Assembly: GCF_018531465.1 (NCBI RefSeq)
Contig: NZ_JAHDTF010000004.1
Location: 411,608 to 475,607, forward strand
DNA: 64,000 nucleotides
Source: Sphaerisporangium fuscum
GTDB lineage: Bacteria; Actinomycetota; Actinomycetes; Streptosporangiales; Streptosporangiaceae
Direction of reading: 5' to 3'
Shown: piece after piece, positions 1-10,832 of the stretch
How the letters are laid out: each line of letters opens with the position of its first letter
Position numbering within the stretch: the stretch's first letter is position 1
Notes under the pieces: model-generated
What the model was told of the DNA's origin: nothing
Database searches by the model: none
What the model saw: only the letters and a program-made list of their open reading frames with translations
Program-made: the position numbers and the translations under genes

Positions 1-890
1 TGTCCACCCCGATCGAGGTCTTCACGCGTACCCGTCTGCCGGACGGCCGTCCCGCCTACCAGGTGCGCGTCTGCGCCGAGCGGCCCCAAGTGGACGCGGG
101 CCTGTTCACCCTGCACGCCCCCTGGGGACTGGACGGGCTCACGGACGCCGACACGATCATCGTCCCCGGCACCGCCGACCCCAAGGCCCCGCTCTCACCG
201 GCCGTCCGCGACGCGGTCAGGGCCGCCGCCGCCCGCGGCACCCGGATCGCCTCCATCTGCTCGGGCACCTTTCCCCTGGCGGCCACCGGACTCCTCGACG
301 GCCTGCGCGCCACCACGCACTGGCTCGCCGCCGACCTGCTGGCCACCGCGTACCCCGGCATCGAGGTGGACCCGGACGTCCTCTACGTCGACAACGGGCA
401 GATCCTGACCTCCGCGGGCGCCGCCGCCGGGCTCGACCTGTGCCTGCACCTGATCCGCCGCGACTACGGCTCCGCCGTGGCCGCCGACGCCGCCCGTCTG
501 TCGGTCATGCCGCTGGAACGGGAGGGCGGGCAGGCCCAGTTCATCGTCCAGGAGTTCCCGGCCACGAGCCGGGGCTCGGCGCTCGAACCCCTGCTCATCT
601 GGCTGCAGTCCTCCCTGGCACGCGACCTGACCGTGGCCGACATCGCCGCCCATGCCGGGATGAGCCCGCGCACGCTGATGCGCCGCTTCCGGGAGCAGAC
701 CGGCACGAGTCCGCTCCAATGGCTGCACCGTGCCCGCATCCGCCAGGCGCAGCACCTGCTGGAGACCACCGACCACACCGTCGAACGCATCGGCGCCCAG
801 GTGGGCTTCACCTCTCCCACCGCCTTCCGCGACCGCTTCAAGCGCGTGACCGGCGTCAGCCCCCACGCCTACCGCCGCGCCTTCCGCTGA
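1..890 (+). CDS. GlxA-family AraC transcriptional regulator (5' partial)
   Basis: The reading frame is open from the first base, so the start lies upstream; about 20 residues are probably missing. The visible part has a DJ-1/PfpI (class I glutamine amidotransferase-like) domain over the first ~190 residues, including the nucleophile-elbow region around ASICSGTF. A C-terminal AraC domain follows with two helix-turn-helix motifs, one near MSPRTLMRRF and one near VGFTSPTAFRDRFK. In GlxA-type regulators the amidotransferase-like domain is usually a ligand or sensing module, and the AraC domain binds DNA. A TetR gene follows 57 bases downstream on the same strand, but no target gene is obvious. 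Family call is firm; ligand and regulon are unknown. Confidence 0.9.
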   Translation, partial: STPIEVFTRTRLPDGRPAYQVRVCAERPQVDAGLFTLHAPWGLDGLTDADTIIVPGTADPKAPLSPAVRDAVRAAAARGTRIASICSGTFPLAATGLLDGLRATTHWLAADLLATAYPGIEVDPDVLYVDNGQILTSAGAAAGLDLCLHLIRRDYGSAVAADAARLSVMPLEREGGQAQFIVQEFPATSRGSALEPLLIWLQSSLARDLTVADIAAHAGMSPRTLMRRFREQTGTSPLQWLHRARIRQAQHLLETTDHTVERIGAQVGFTSPTAFRDRFKRVTGVSPHAYRRAFR

Positions 891-947
891 AGAGGCGCTC
901 GGCGCCGTTTCTCTTATGCTGTAAGTCAAGTTGTGAGGCGGTGGTGC

Positions 948-1580
948 ATGGAACGCGGGAAGCTGTCCCGGGAGCGCGTGCTCGACGCGGCGCTCGTCCT
1001 CGTCGACAAGGTCGGGGTGGCCGGGTTGACGATGCGCAAGCTCGGGGCGGAGGTCGGCGTCGAGGCGATGACGCTGTACTACTACGTGCCGAACAAGGAG
1101 GCCCTGCTCGACGGGCTGGTCGAGCGCGTCCTGAGCCGCGCCGTGGCCGAGCCGCCCGCCCCGGGCACGCCGTGGCGGGCCATGCTCCGCGAGGCGGCCG
1201 TGGGGTACCGGCGCGAACTGCTGCGGCACCCCGGCGTGCTGCCCCTCGTGGCCGTACGCCCGGTGAGCCGGCCGGAGGCGCTGCGCGTGCTGGAGGCGGG
1301 GGTCGCGGTCCTGAAGGAGGCCGGGTTCGGGCTGCGGGAGGCCTTCCACACCATCACCGCGACGATCACCTTCGTGGTCGGCCACACCCTGGCCGAGGTC
1401 CCGCCGCCCGGCCAGGACGAGCCCGACCTGGACACCGACGGCTTCCCGCTGATCGCCGAGGCCGTCGCCGATGGGCTCGGCACCCCCGAGGACCACCAGT
1501 CCCGCTTCGACTACGCCCTCGATGCCCTCCTCGACGGCTTCACCGCCCGGCTGAGGGAGACGGCCGGGAACCCGCCGTGA
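948..1580 (+). CDS. TetR/AcrR-family transcriptional regulator
   Basis: A 210-residue protein with an N-terminal TetR helix-turn-helix (about residues 5-50, including GLTMRKLGAEVGVEAMTLYYY) and a C-terminal ligand domain resembling the tetracycline-repressor TetR_C type. I chose the ATG at 948, which follows a GAGG ribosome-binding site at 936-939; an in-frame GTG at 933 would add only MRRWC-like residues. The gene is alone between the GlxA-type gene and a convergent PptT-like gene, so its target is not shown by context. It may be autoregulated, as is common in the family, but I see no clear palindrome. Confidence 0.88.
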   Translation: MERGKLSRERVLDAALVLVDKVGVAGLTMRKLGAEVGVEAMTLYYYVPNKEALLDGLVERVLSRAVAEPPAPGTPWRAMLREAAVGYRRELLRHPGVLPLVAVRPVSRPEALRVLEAGVAVLKEAGFGLREAFHTITATITFVVGHTLAEVPPPGQDEPDLDTDGFPLIAEAVADGLGTPEDHQSRFDYALDALLDGFTARLRETAGNPP

Positions 1581-1667
1581 ACGGCGCCGGAACCGCCGCA
1601 CCACGTCCCGCCGCACCGGCGCCGGGAAGGGGACCGATGGGCCGGAGCGGTGGAGGGGCCGCGGTGG

Positions 1668-2345
1668 TCACGGGATGGGCCGGGAGGCCGGGGTGGGGAC
1701 GACGATGGCGGTGAGGATCAGGTCGTCGTCGACCAGCCAGCGGCCGGAGAAGCCGGTGAGCTCCACGCCGTCGGTCCGCGGGCCGGGGACGAGGAGGCGG
1801 GCCGAGAAGGTGCCCGTGGCGGGGTCGATGCGCACCCTGGCCTCGCCGAAGTCGAGCCAGCGGCGGGCGAGCGGGTACCACGCCTTGTAGACCGACTCCT
1901 TGGCGCAGAACAGCAGCCGTTCCCAGTGGACCCGCCCGTCCTGCCGGGCCAGCTCGCGCAGGTGGTCGCGCTCGTCGGGCAGGGTGATGATGCCCAAGGT
2001 GCCCTCGGGCAGCACGTCGTGAGGCTCGGCGTCGATGCCGATGGTGGTCACGTCGGACGACCGGCCGACGACGGCCCCTCGGTACCCCACGCAGTGTGTG
2101 ATGCTGCCGACGACGCCGTCCGGCCAGCGAGGCTCTCCGCGCGGGCCCGGGAGCAGCGGCGTGGGAGGCAGCCCCAGCAGGCCGAGGGCCTGCCGGGCGC
2201 ACATGCGCGCCGTCGTGAACTCCCTGCGCCGCTTCTCGACCGCCGGTTCGATGAGCTTCTCCTCCTCGGGGAAGAGCGTCACCCCGGGCGGGTCGTCGAA
2301 GGTGTCCGCCCACACGACGCCGGGAGGAAGGATCTTCTCGATCAC
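1668..2345 (-). CDS. pptT: 4'-phosphopantetheinyl transferase (PptT/Sfp type)
   Basis: This enzyme moves the 4'-phosphopantetheine arm of coenzyme A onto acyl- and peptidyl-carrier proteins, activating fatty-acid, polyketide and nonribosomal peptide synthases. The 225-residue protein carries the Mg-binding motif GIDAE near residues 103-107 (Asp105, Glu107) and the FCAKESVYKAW motif near 146-156 (Glu150, Lys154). Length and the N-terminal basic segment fit the EntD/PptT branch. The GTG start at 2345 overlaps the stop of the upstream metallophosphoesterase by four bases (GTGA), implying translational coupling. The same order, hydrolase then transferase, occurs at the M. tuberculosis pptH-pptT locus (Rv2795c-Rv2794c). 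Family call is very secure; the pptT name rests on neighbour and similarity. Confidence 0.9.
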   Translation of the reverse strand: MIEKILPPGVVWADTFDDPPGVTLFPEEEKLIEPAVEKRRREFTTARMCARQALGLLGLPPTPLLPGPRGEPRWPDGVVGSITHCVGYRGAVVGRSSDVTTIGIDAEPHDVLPEGTLGIITLPDERDHLRELARQDGRVHWERLLFCAKESVYKAWYPLARRWLDFGEARVRIDPATGTFSARLLVPGPRTDGVELTGFSGRWLVDDDLILTAIVVPTPASRPIP

Positions 2346-3193
2346 GAGGCGGTTTCGTCGGGGAAGACGTGCCTCATCGCCCGCATGCCGTCCAGGCCGT
2401 ACATCTTCCGCTCGCGCGGGTAACCCAGCGACACCTCCTCGTGGCGCACGCCGTCGTGGCGGGTGGTCCTCGGGATGTGCAGGTGGCCGTACACCACGGC
2501 CGCCGCGTTGTAGCGCAGGTGCCAGTCGGCCGTCCCCACCGTGCCGCACCACTGCGCGAACTGCGGATAGCGCAGAATGTCGGTGGGCTCACGGACCAGC
2601 GGGAAGTGGTTGACCAGGACGGTCGGGATCTCCGGGTCACGGGCCGCCAGACGCCGCTCGGTCTCCCGCAGCCGGGCCCGGCACCAGGCGTCCCTGCTGG
2701 GGTACGGGTCCGGGTGCAGCATGAACTCGTCGGTGCACACCACCCCGGACTTGCGCGCCCAGGCGAGCGCCTCCTCCTTGGTGGTGTCGGGCGGCCGGAA
2801 GGTGTAGTCGTACAGGACGAAGAGCGGCGCGATCGTCACCGGCCCGCCGTGGCCCGTCCACACCGGGTAGGGGTCCTCGGGGGTGTGCACGCCGAGGCGC
2901 CGGCACATCTCCACCAGGTGCATGTAGCGTGCCTCGCCGCGCAACTGCACCGGGTCGTCCTTGGGCGTCCACAGCTCGTGGTTGCCCGGAACCCAGACGA
3001 CGGTCGCGAACCGCTCGGCGAGGAGGGCGAGGGCCCACTCGATGTCGGCGGCGAACTCGCCGACGTCGCCGGCCACCAGCAGCCAGTCGTCGTCGGAGCC
3101 GGGCCGGAGCTTCTCGACGATCTCGCGGTTCTCGGGGTAGGCGACGTGCAGATCACTGATCGCCAGAAGCCTGCCGTCGCCGCCGCTCGTCAC
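2342..3193 (-). CDS. pptH: Metallophosphoesterase, PptH-like phosphopantetheinyl hydrolase candidate
   Basis: A 283-residue calcineurin-like metallophosphoesterase. All metal-binding blocks are visible: ISDLH near the N-terminus, AGDVGE, GNHELW, NHFPL and GHLH near the C-terminus. It overlaps pptT by four bases. In M. tuberculosis the equivalent neighbour PptH removes phosphopantetheine from acyl-carrier proteins, opposing PptT; I infer the same role from the conserved pairing. The start is uncertain: I use the GTG at 3193, while another GTG at 3238 would add 15 residues; neither has a strong ribosome-binding site. Family membership is near certain, specific activity moderately so. Confidence 0.85.
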   Translation of the reverse strand: MTSGGDGRLLAISDLHVAYPENREIVEKLRPGSDDDWLLVAGDVGEFAADIEWALALLAERFATVVWVPGNHELWTPKDDPVQLRGEARYMHLVEMCRRLGVHTPEDPYPVWTGHGGPVTIAPLFVLYDYTFRPPDTTKEEALAWARKSGVVCTDEFMLHPDPYPSRDAWCRARLRETERRLAARDPEIPTVLVNHFPLVREPTDILRYPQFAQWCGTVGTADWHLRYNAAAVVYGHLHIPRTTRHDGVRHEEVSLGYPRERKMYGLDGMRAMRHVFPDETAS

Positions 3194-3286
3194 CCAATGA
3201 TCGTAACCGGGCGGTCCCGGGACGGGAACGGCCTGCACGGGTGTTAATCGGTCGATGTGCTCGCCGGGACGGATACCGTTTCAGGC

Positions 3287-4969
3287 ATGAGCGCCACCAT
3301 CGTCGCCAAGGACATCGCCGCCGGACACGGTGACCGGGTGCTGTTCTCCGGGCTCGACCTGGTCGTGGGCCCCGAGGACGTCGTCGGCCTGGTCGGCGTG
3401 AACGGCGCCGGGAAGTCCACGCTCCTGCGCATCCTCGCGGGGCTGCTCGCACCCGAGCACGGGGTGGTGCAGGTGACGCCCCCGACGGCCGCCGTCGGGT
3501 ACCTCCCGCAGGAGCCCGAGCGCAGGCCCGGTGAGACGGTGACCGACTTCCTGGCCCGCCGCACGGGCGTCACCGCCGCGCAGCGGGAGCTCGACGCCGC
3601 CACCGAAGGGCTGGTGGAGGGCCGTCCCGGAGCCGACGACGCGTACTCCGCCGGCCTGGAGCGCTGGCTCGCCCTCGGCGGCGCCGACCTGGCCGAACGC
3701 GCCGAAGGCGTGGCCGCCGACCTCGGCCTCGCCGTCGACCTCGACCAGCCGATGACCTCGCTGTCCGGCGGGCAGGCCGCCCGCGCCGGGCTCGCGTCGC
3801 TGCTGCTCAGCCGGTACGACGTGTTCCTGCTCGACGAGCCCACCAACGACCTCGACCTCGACGGCCTCGAACGCCTGGAGCGGTTCGTCACCGGCCTGCG
3901 GGCGGGCACGGTGCTGGTCAGCCACGACCGCGAGTTCCTCGCCCGCACCGTCACCCGCGTCGTCGAGCTCGACCTCGCCCAGCAGCAGGTGAACTCCTAC
4001 GGCGGCGGCTACGAGTCGTACCTCGCCGAGCGCGAGGTGGCCCGCCGCCACGCCCGCGCCGAGTACGAGGAGTACGCCGAGAAGCGGTCCGATTTGCAGG
4101 CCAGGGCCCGCACGCAGCGGGCGTGGATGGAGAAGGGCGTCAAGAACGCCCGCCGCAAGGCCACCGACGGCGACAAGATCGGCCGGAACTTCCGCAGCGA
4201 GGCCACCGAGAAGCAGGCGGCGAAGGCCCGGCAGACCGAGCGCATGATCGAGCGGCTCGAGGTGGTCGAGGAGCCCCGCAAGGAGTGGGAGCTGCGCATG
4301 GAGATCGCCGTGGCCCCGCGCGCGGGGGCCGTGGTCGCCACCATGCGCGGCGCGGTGGTCCGGCGGGGCGGCTTCACCCTCGGCCCCGTCGACCTGCAGA
4401 TCGGCTGGGCCGAGCGCGTGGCGATCACCGGGGCCAACGGCTCGGGCAAGTCGACGCTGCTCGCGGCGCTCCTCGGGCGGATCCCGCTCGACGAGGGGCA
4501 CGCCGCCCTCGGGCCGGGCGTCGTGGTCGGCGAGGTCGACCAGGCCCGCGGGCTGTTCCTGGGCGAGGAGCCGCTGGTGGAGGCGTTCGGCGCGGCGGTG
4601 CCCGATCTCGCCCCCGCCGACGTCCGCACGTTGCTGGCGAAGTTCGGGCTGAGGGCCGACCACGTGATGCGTCCCGCGGCCACCCTCTCGCCGGGCGAAC
4701 GCACCCGGGCGGCTCTCGCGCTGCTGCAGGCCCGCGGGGTGAACCTCCTGGTGCTCGACGAGCCCACCAACCACCTCGACCTGCCCGCGATCGAACAGCT
4801 GGAGTCCGCGCTGGCCTCCTACCCCGGCACGTTGCTGCTGGTCACCCACGACCGGCGCATGCTGGACGCCGTGCACACCTCCCGCCACCTACGGGTCTCC
4901 GCCGGGAAGGTCACCGAGACGCAGGGCGGCCACGAGCGGGACGGCAGCGGCCGCCGGGCCCTTTCCTGA
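3287..4969 (+). CDS. ABC-F family ATP-binding protein
   Basis: A 560-residue soluble protein with two ABC ATPase domains and no membrane segment, the ABC-F arrangement. Domain one has Walker A GVNGAGKST (residues ~37-45), signature LSGGQ and Walker B LLDEPTNDLD. Domain two has GANGSGKST (~382-390), signature LSPGE and LVLDEPTNHLD. A charged, Lys/Arg-rich linker between them fits the P-site tRNA interaction motif. ABC-F proteins act on the ribosome, either as translation factors or by antibiotic protection (macrolide, lincosamide, pleuromutilin types in actinomycetes). The sequence alone does not say which. ATG 3287 was chosen over an upstream GTG at 3257 because it begins the conserved domain. 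Confidence 0.9.
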   Translation: MSATIVAKDIAAGHGDRVLFSGLDLVVGPEDVVGLVGVNGAGKSTLLRILAGLLAPEHGVVQVTPPTAAVGYLPQEPERRPGETVTDFLARRTGVTAAQRELDAATEGLVEGRPGADDAYSAGLERWLALGGADLAERAEGVAADLGLAVDLDQPMTSLSGGQAARAGLASLLLSRYDVFLLDEPTNDLDLDGLERLERFVTGLRAGTVLVSHDREFLARTVTRVVELDLAQQQVNSYGGGYESYLAEREVARRHARAEYEEYAEKRSDLQARARTQRAWMEKGVKNARRKATDGDKIGRNFRSEATEKQAAKARQTERMIERLEVVEEPRKEWELRMEIAVAPRAGAVVATMRGAVVRRGGFTLGPVDLQIGWAERVAITGANGSGKSTLLAALLGRIPLDEGHAALGPGVVVGEVDQARGLFLGEEPLVEAFGAAVPDLAPADVRTLLAKFGLRADHVMRPAATLSPGERTRAALALLQARGVNLLVLDEPTNHLDLPAIEQLESALASYPGTLLLVTHDRRMLDAVHTSRHLRVSAGKVTETQGGHERDGSGRRALS

Positions 4970-5036
4970 GGAATTCTCCGATCGGCTGAACCGAACGTGA
5001 CGGCGGCGCGTACCTGCTGCTGCGAACCGTCGCGAA

Positions 5037-5084
5037 GCACCGCGGGTCTGCCTGAGCCCCCGCAGGCAGACCCGTCCGCGGTGC
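5037..5084. terminator. Long imperfect hairpin between ABC-F and NlpC/P60 genes
   Basis: Left arm 5037-5054 pairs with 5063-5071 and 5076-5084: nine outer pairs (GCACCGCGG / CCGCGGTGC), nine inner pairs (GTCTGCCTG / CAGGCAGAC), a 4-base bulge at 5072-5075 and an 8-base loop. It lies 67 bases after the ABC-F stop and 24 bases before the NlpC/P60 start. There is no T-run, which is common for actinomycete terminators. It may end ABC-F transcription or act as a leader structure of the wall hydrolase. Confidence 0.6.
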
Positions 5085-5108
5085 CGGCTGATCAGGGAAG
5101 GGGTCTGT

Positions 5109-6098
5109 GTGCCCGTGCGCAGCATCCGGACGAGAGTTGTTCCGGCGGTCGCCGGGCTGGCCGCCGCCGTCCTGCTGACCTCGCAGGGGAGCGCGGCCGC
5201 CGAACCGCGCCCGACCGTGGCGCAGGCCAAGGCGAGGCTGGCCAAGCTCCAGGACCAGGCCGACAAGACGGTCGAGCGCTACAACACCGTCGCCGAGAAG
5301 TACAAGGCCGCCAAGAAGAAGTACGACCGGCTCGACCACGAGCTGGGCGGCGAGCGGAGCAAGGTCGACTCCCTCCGGGAGAGCGTCGTCTCGACGGCGT
5401 CGAGCATGTACCAGTACGGCGGCCTGTCGAGCATCGGCGGCATCGTCACCCAGAGCGACCCGGCCGGTACGCTGGCCGGGCTCGCGCTGGCGAACCAGGT
5501 GTCGGAGGGCCGGGCCCAGACGCTGGCGCGGTTCGACGAGGCAACGCGCGGCCTCAGGCAGCGGGTCGGCACGGCGAAGGCGGCCTACGACGACGTGGCG
5601 AAGACCCTCGCCGACGTCGCCAAGGAGAAGAAGCAGGTCGAAAAGCTCGTCGGCGAGCAGGAGCGCCTGCTGAGGCGGCTCAACCAGTTCAACCCGGGCA
5701 ACCCCGACAGCCGCGGCATCAAGTACACCGGCACGGCGTCCGGCAACGCCAGAACGGCCCTGCAGTTCGCGTTCGCCCAGGTGGGCAAGCCGTACCGCTG
5801 GGGCGCCACCGGGCCGGGCTCCTTCGACTGCTCCGGCTTCGCCCAGGCGTCCTGGGCCAGGGCCGGGGTGAAGCTGCCGCGCACCACCTACCAGCAGTGG
5901 GCCTGGGGCGCCTCCCGCCGCGTCTCGATGGACGACCTGCAGCCGGGGGACCTGCTGTTCAGCAACGGTCTCGGGCACATGGGCATCTACGCGGGCGACG
6001 GCAAGATGGTGCACGCCCCGCACACCGGTGACGTCGTCCGCGTCGTCACCCTCGACTCCTACGGCCGGAGCCGCTTCATCGGGGCCGTCCGGCCCTGA
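5109..6098 (+). CDS. Secreted NlpC/P60 peptidoglycan endopeptidase
   Basis: A 329-residue exported cell-wall hydrolase of the C40 peptidase family, expected to cut stem peptides of peptidoglycan. It has a signal peptide (residues 1-31, ending ...GSAAAE), a long coiled-coil region (about 36-190) and an NlpC/P60 domain at the C-terminus. The catalytic Cys241 is in FDCSGF, His290 in LGHMGIY, with His302 as the likely third residue. The RipA/CwlO-like build (coiled coil plus NlpC/P60) suggests that the coiled coil restrains activity until engaged by a partner such as FtsEX-type complexes (known for the family, inferred here). The start is GTG 5109 with an AAGGGG upstream. A large hairpin precedes it. 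Confidence 0.9.
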   Translation: MPVRSIRTRVVPAVAGLAAAVLLTSQGSAAAEPRPTVAQAKARLAKLQDQADKTVERYNTVAEKYKAAKKKYDRLDHELGGERSKVDSLRESVVSTASSMYQYGGLSSIGGIVTQSDPAGTLAGLALANQVSEGRAQTLARFDEATRGLRQRVGTAKAAYDDVAKTLADVAKEKKQVEKLVGEQERLLRRLNQFNPGNPDSRGIKYTGTASGNARTALQFAFAQVGKPYRWGATGPGSFDCSGFAQASWARAGVKLPRTTYQQWAWGASRRVSMDDLQPGDLLFSNGLGHMGIYAGDGKMVHAPHTGDVVRVVTLDSYGRSRFIGAVRP

Positions 6099-6103
6099 CG
6101 CCG

Positions 6104-8284
<2,181 letters not shown>

Positions 8285-8530
8285 CGGCCGTCCCGCCGAC
8301 CCGCTGCCGGGATATAGCTGCTCGTAATTGGACTTTCTCCTCCGAACACCCAAAACCGATCCAGATGGCGATACGGCTCCCACGCGGCCTCGGTTCACGC
8401 CCTCGTCGGATGTGAGGCTTTCGCTTGATGTCCGAAGGGTGGTTCAGTTCGCCCGCGAGCTCTCCCGGTCCGCTCGGCGCCGAGGCGGCGGGACGGTGTG
8501 CGCCGAGGCCTCCGGCCGGGGCGGTGGAGG

Positions 8531-9910
8531 TCAGTCGCCGGACGAGATCGTGAAGCCCTGCTGGTCGCCGAAGGTGGTGATGCGGTCCTGCCAGGACTTC
8601 AGGCCCGCCGCGAGGTCGCCGCCGTCGAGGGCCTGGCCGACGGTGTCCTTGAAGACGCTGTTGGCGTACACCTGGAACGGGAGGTACTGCCAGTCGGTGC
8701 GGACCGCGGCGGAGGCGTCGCTGAGGATCTGGTTGGCCTTCTGCCCGCCGAAGAACTCCAGCGGCGCGTCACGGAAGGCGGGGTCGCCGAGCAGGACCTT
8801 GGTGGCGGGGAACAGCCCGGCCTCGGTGTTCAGCGACTTGACGGCCTCTGGGTCGGAGTTCAGCCACTCGGCGAACGCCACCGCGGCCGGGATGTTCTTG
8901 CTCTGCGGGATGACGGCGACCGACGAGCCGCCGTTCTCGGCGTTCATGGGCTTGGCCGGGTCGTACTGCGGCATCGGGGCGACCGCCCACTTGCCGGCCG
9001 ACTTCGGGATGGAGCCGGCCATCGGGGAGGGCGCCCAGGCGCCGGCCAGCCAGAGGGCGTACCTGCCGGAGTCCATGCTCTTCCACCACTCGTCGGTCCA
9101 GCCGGGCTGCGGGTCGACGAGCTTCTCCTTCAGCAGCGTGCCCCAGGTGTCCACCCACTGCTTGACGCCGGGGTCGGAGGCGAGCCCGATGCGGACGTCG
9201 CTGGTGCCGGAGGTCCTGAACGGCACGCCGCCCGCCTGCCAGATCAGGCTGTCGACGCCGCCCGCGTCGCCGGGGTCGATGGAGGTGATGAACTTGTCCG
9301 GGTCGGCCTTCTTGATCTTCCTGGCCGCGTCGAGGAACTCGGTCCACGTCGTGGGCGGCTTTATGCCGACCTTGTCGAAGACGTCCTTGCGGTAGAACAT
9401 CGCCATCGGCCCGGTGTCCTGGGGGACGCCGTAGACGCCGCCGTTGATGGCGACCTGTCCCCAGGCGGAGGCGGCGAACTTGTCCTTCAGGGACCCGGCG
9501 CCGTACTCCGCCAGATTGACGACCTGCTTCGACAGCGCGAACTGGGGGAGGGCGAAGTACTCGATCTGCGCGACGTCGGGCGCGCCCGAGCCGGCCTTCA
9601 GGGCGGTCTGCAGCTTGGTGTACTCGTCGGCGGACTGCCCCGCCTTGACCACGTTGACCTTGATGTTGGGGTATTTCGCCTCGAACCGGGCCACGGTCTT
9701 CTCGATGCCCGTCACCCACGTCCAGAAGGTCAGCTCCGCGGGCTTGTTCAGCGCGTCCTGGACGGCGGCCGTCGCGCTCGGGACGGGGGCCTGACCGGAA
9801 CCGGAGCCGGCGTCGGAACCGGAGCCGCCGCCGCAGGCGGCGAGCGCGAGCGCCAGGGCCGCGCCGATGCCGGCGGTCACGACACCGCGCCGCGAAGGAA
9901 GTGTTCTCAT
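8531..9910 (-). CDS. Sugar ABC transporter substrate-binding lipoprotein
   Basis: A 459-residue family 1 extracellular solute-binding protein (MalE type). A signal peptide ends in a lipobox (LALAAC) with lipidation at Cys26, followed by a Gly/Ser-rich tether. The mature part has the typical WTWVTGIEKTVARFEAKYPN start. It is the last gene of a three-gene minus-strand unit after two permeases, 25 bases downstream of the second. With the divergent LacI regulator and GH42 beta-galactosidase, the likely cargo is a beta-galactoside or galactose-containing oligosaccharide (inference). No ATPase gene is present in the unit. Confidence 0.9.
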   Translation of the reverse strand: MRTLPSRRGVVTAGIGAALALALAACGGGSGSDAGSGSGQAPVPSATAAVQDALNKPAELTFWTWVTGIEKTVARFEAKYPNIKVNVVKAGQSADEYTKLQTALKAGSGAPDVAQIEYFALPQFALSKQVVNLAEYGAGSLKDKFAASAWGQVAINGGVYGVPQDTGPMAMFYRKDVFDKVGIKPPTTWTEFLDAARKIKKADPDKFITSIDPGDAGGVDSLIWQAGGVPFRTSGTSDVRIGLASDPGVKQWVDTWGTLLKEKLVDPQPGWTDEWWKSMDSGRYALWLAGAWAPSPMAGSIPKSAGKWAVAPMPQYDPAKPMNAENGGSSVAVIPQSKNIPAAVAFAEWLNSDPEAVKSLNTEAGLFPATKVLLGDPAFRDAPLEFFGGQKANQILSDASAAVRTDWQYLPFQVYANSVFKDTVGQALDGGDLAAGLKSWQDRITTFGDQQGFTISSGD

Positions 9911-9935
9911 GGCGGTTTCCTCATTCGTTGGGGGG

Positions 9936-10832
9936 TTACTGCTTCACGCTTCCGGTGGCGAGCCCCGACTGCCAGAACCGCTGCAGCACCAGGAAGGCGA
10001 TGATCAGCGGCACGATGGAGAGCAGGCTGCCGGTCAGGACCAGGTGGTAGGTGGCCTCGCCGGCACCCGAGGAGCCGGTGTTGGCCTGGGCGTTCCACTG
10101 GTTGAGCCCCACGGTGAGCGGGAACCAGTCGGGGGTGTTGAGCACGATCAGCGGCAGGAAGTAGTTGTTCCAGGTCGCCACCAGCGAGAACAGCAGCACG
10201 GTGACGAAGCCCGGGGCGAGCAGCCGCAGCGAGATGGTGCGGAAGATCCGGAACTCCCGCGCCCCGTCGATGCGGGCCGACTCCAGAATCGAGTCGGGCA
10301 CGGCGTCGGTCGCGTAGACGCGCATCAGGTAGAGGCCGAACGGGCTGGTGAGCGAGGGGATGAGCACGGCCCACGGAGTGTCGACGATGCCCACCTTGCT
10401 GAACAGCAGGTACGTCGGCACCGCCAGTGCCGTGCCCGGGATGGAGATCGCGCCGAGGACGATCGCGAACAGCAGCCTGCGTCCCGGGAAGTCGTACTTG
10501 GCCAGGGCGTACCCGCCGAGGGTGGCCAGGACGGCTGCCCCGCCCGCGCCGACCACTGAGTACAGCAGGGTGTTGCCGAACCAGCGCAGGTAGATGCCGT
10601 GGTTGTAGCTCAGCGTCTCGCCGATGTTGGCGAACAGGTGGAAGTCGCCGCCGAACCACAGGCCGAAGGTCGAGAACAGGTCGCCGCTGTCCTTGCTGGC
10701 GTTGGCGAACAGCCAGAACAGCGGCATCACCGTGTACACGAACATCGCCAGCATGATCACGGTCAGCGTGGCGCTCCTGCGGTGGCGCCTCGGCCTGAGG
10801 GCCCGGTGGGACGACGAGGCGACGGCCGTCAC
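9936..10832 (-). CDS. Sugar ABC transporter permease (MalG/LacG type)
   Basis: A 298-residue membrane protein with six predicted helices and the cytoplasmic EAA loop (ESARIDGAREFRIFRTISLRL region) that contacts the ATPase. The GTG start at 10832 overlaps the stop of the partner permease by four bases (GTGA), fixing both start and operon membership. It forms the membrane channel together with the 10829-11731 product. The ATPase must come from elsewhere, in actinomycetes typically MsiK. Confidence 0.9.
   Translation of the reverse strand: MTAVASSSHRALRPRRHRRSATLTVIMLAMFVYTVMPLFWLFANASKDSGDLFSTFGLWFGGDFHLFANIGETLSYNHGIYLRWFGNTLLYSVVGAGGAAVLATLGGYALAKYDFPGRRLLFAIVLGAISIPGTALAVPTYLLFSKVGIVDTPWAVLIPSLTSPFGLYLMRVYATDAVPDSILESARIDGAREFRIFRTISLRLLAPGFVTVLLFSLVATWNNYFLPLIVLNTPDWFPLTVGLNQWNAQANTGSSGAGEATYHLVLTGSLLSIVPLIIAFLVLQRFWQSGLATGSVKQ

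Noticed and set aside
195..1616. A 473-residue open frame on the minus strand across the GlxA and TetR genes
   Set aside because: The plus-strand proteins carry clear domains; this frame is Arg/Gly/Gln-rich without motifs.
4970..5108. Possible c-di-AMP (ydaO-type) riboswitch ahead of the NlpC/P60 gene
   Set aside because: The context is right, but I could not find the conserved ydaO core sequences, and the stretch holds only one clear hairpin. Only a covariance-model search would decide.
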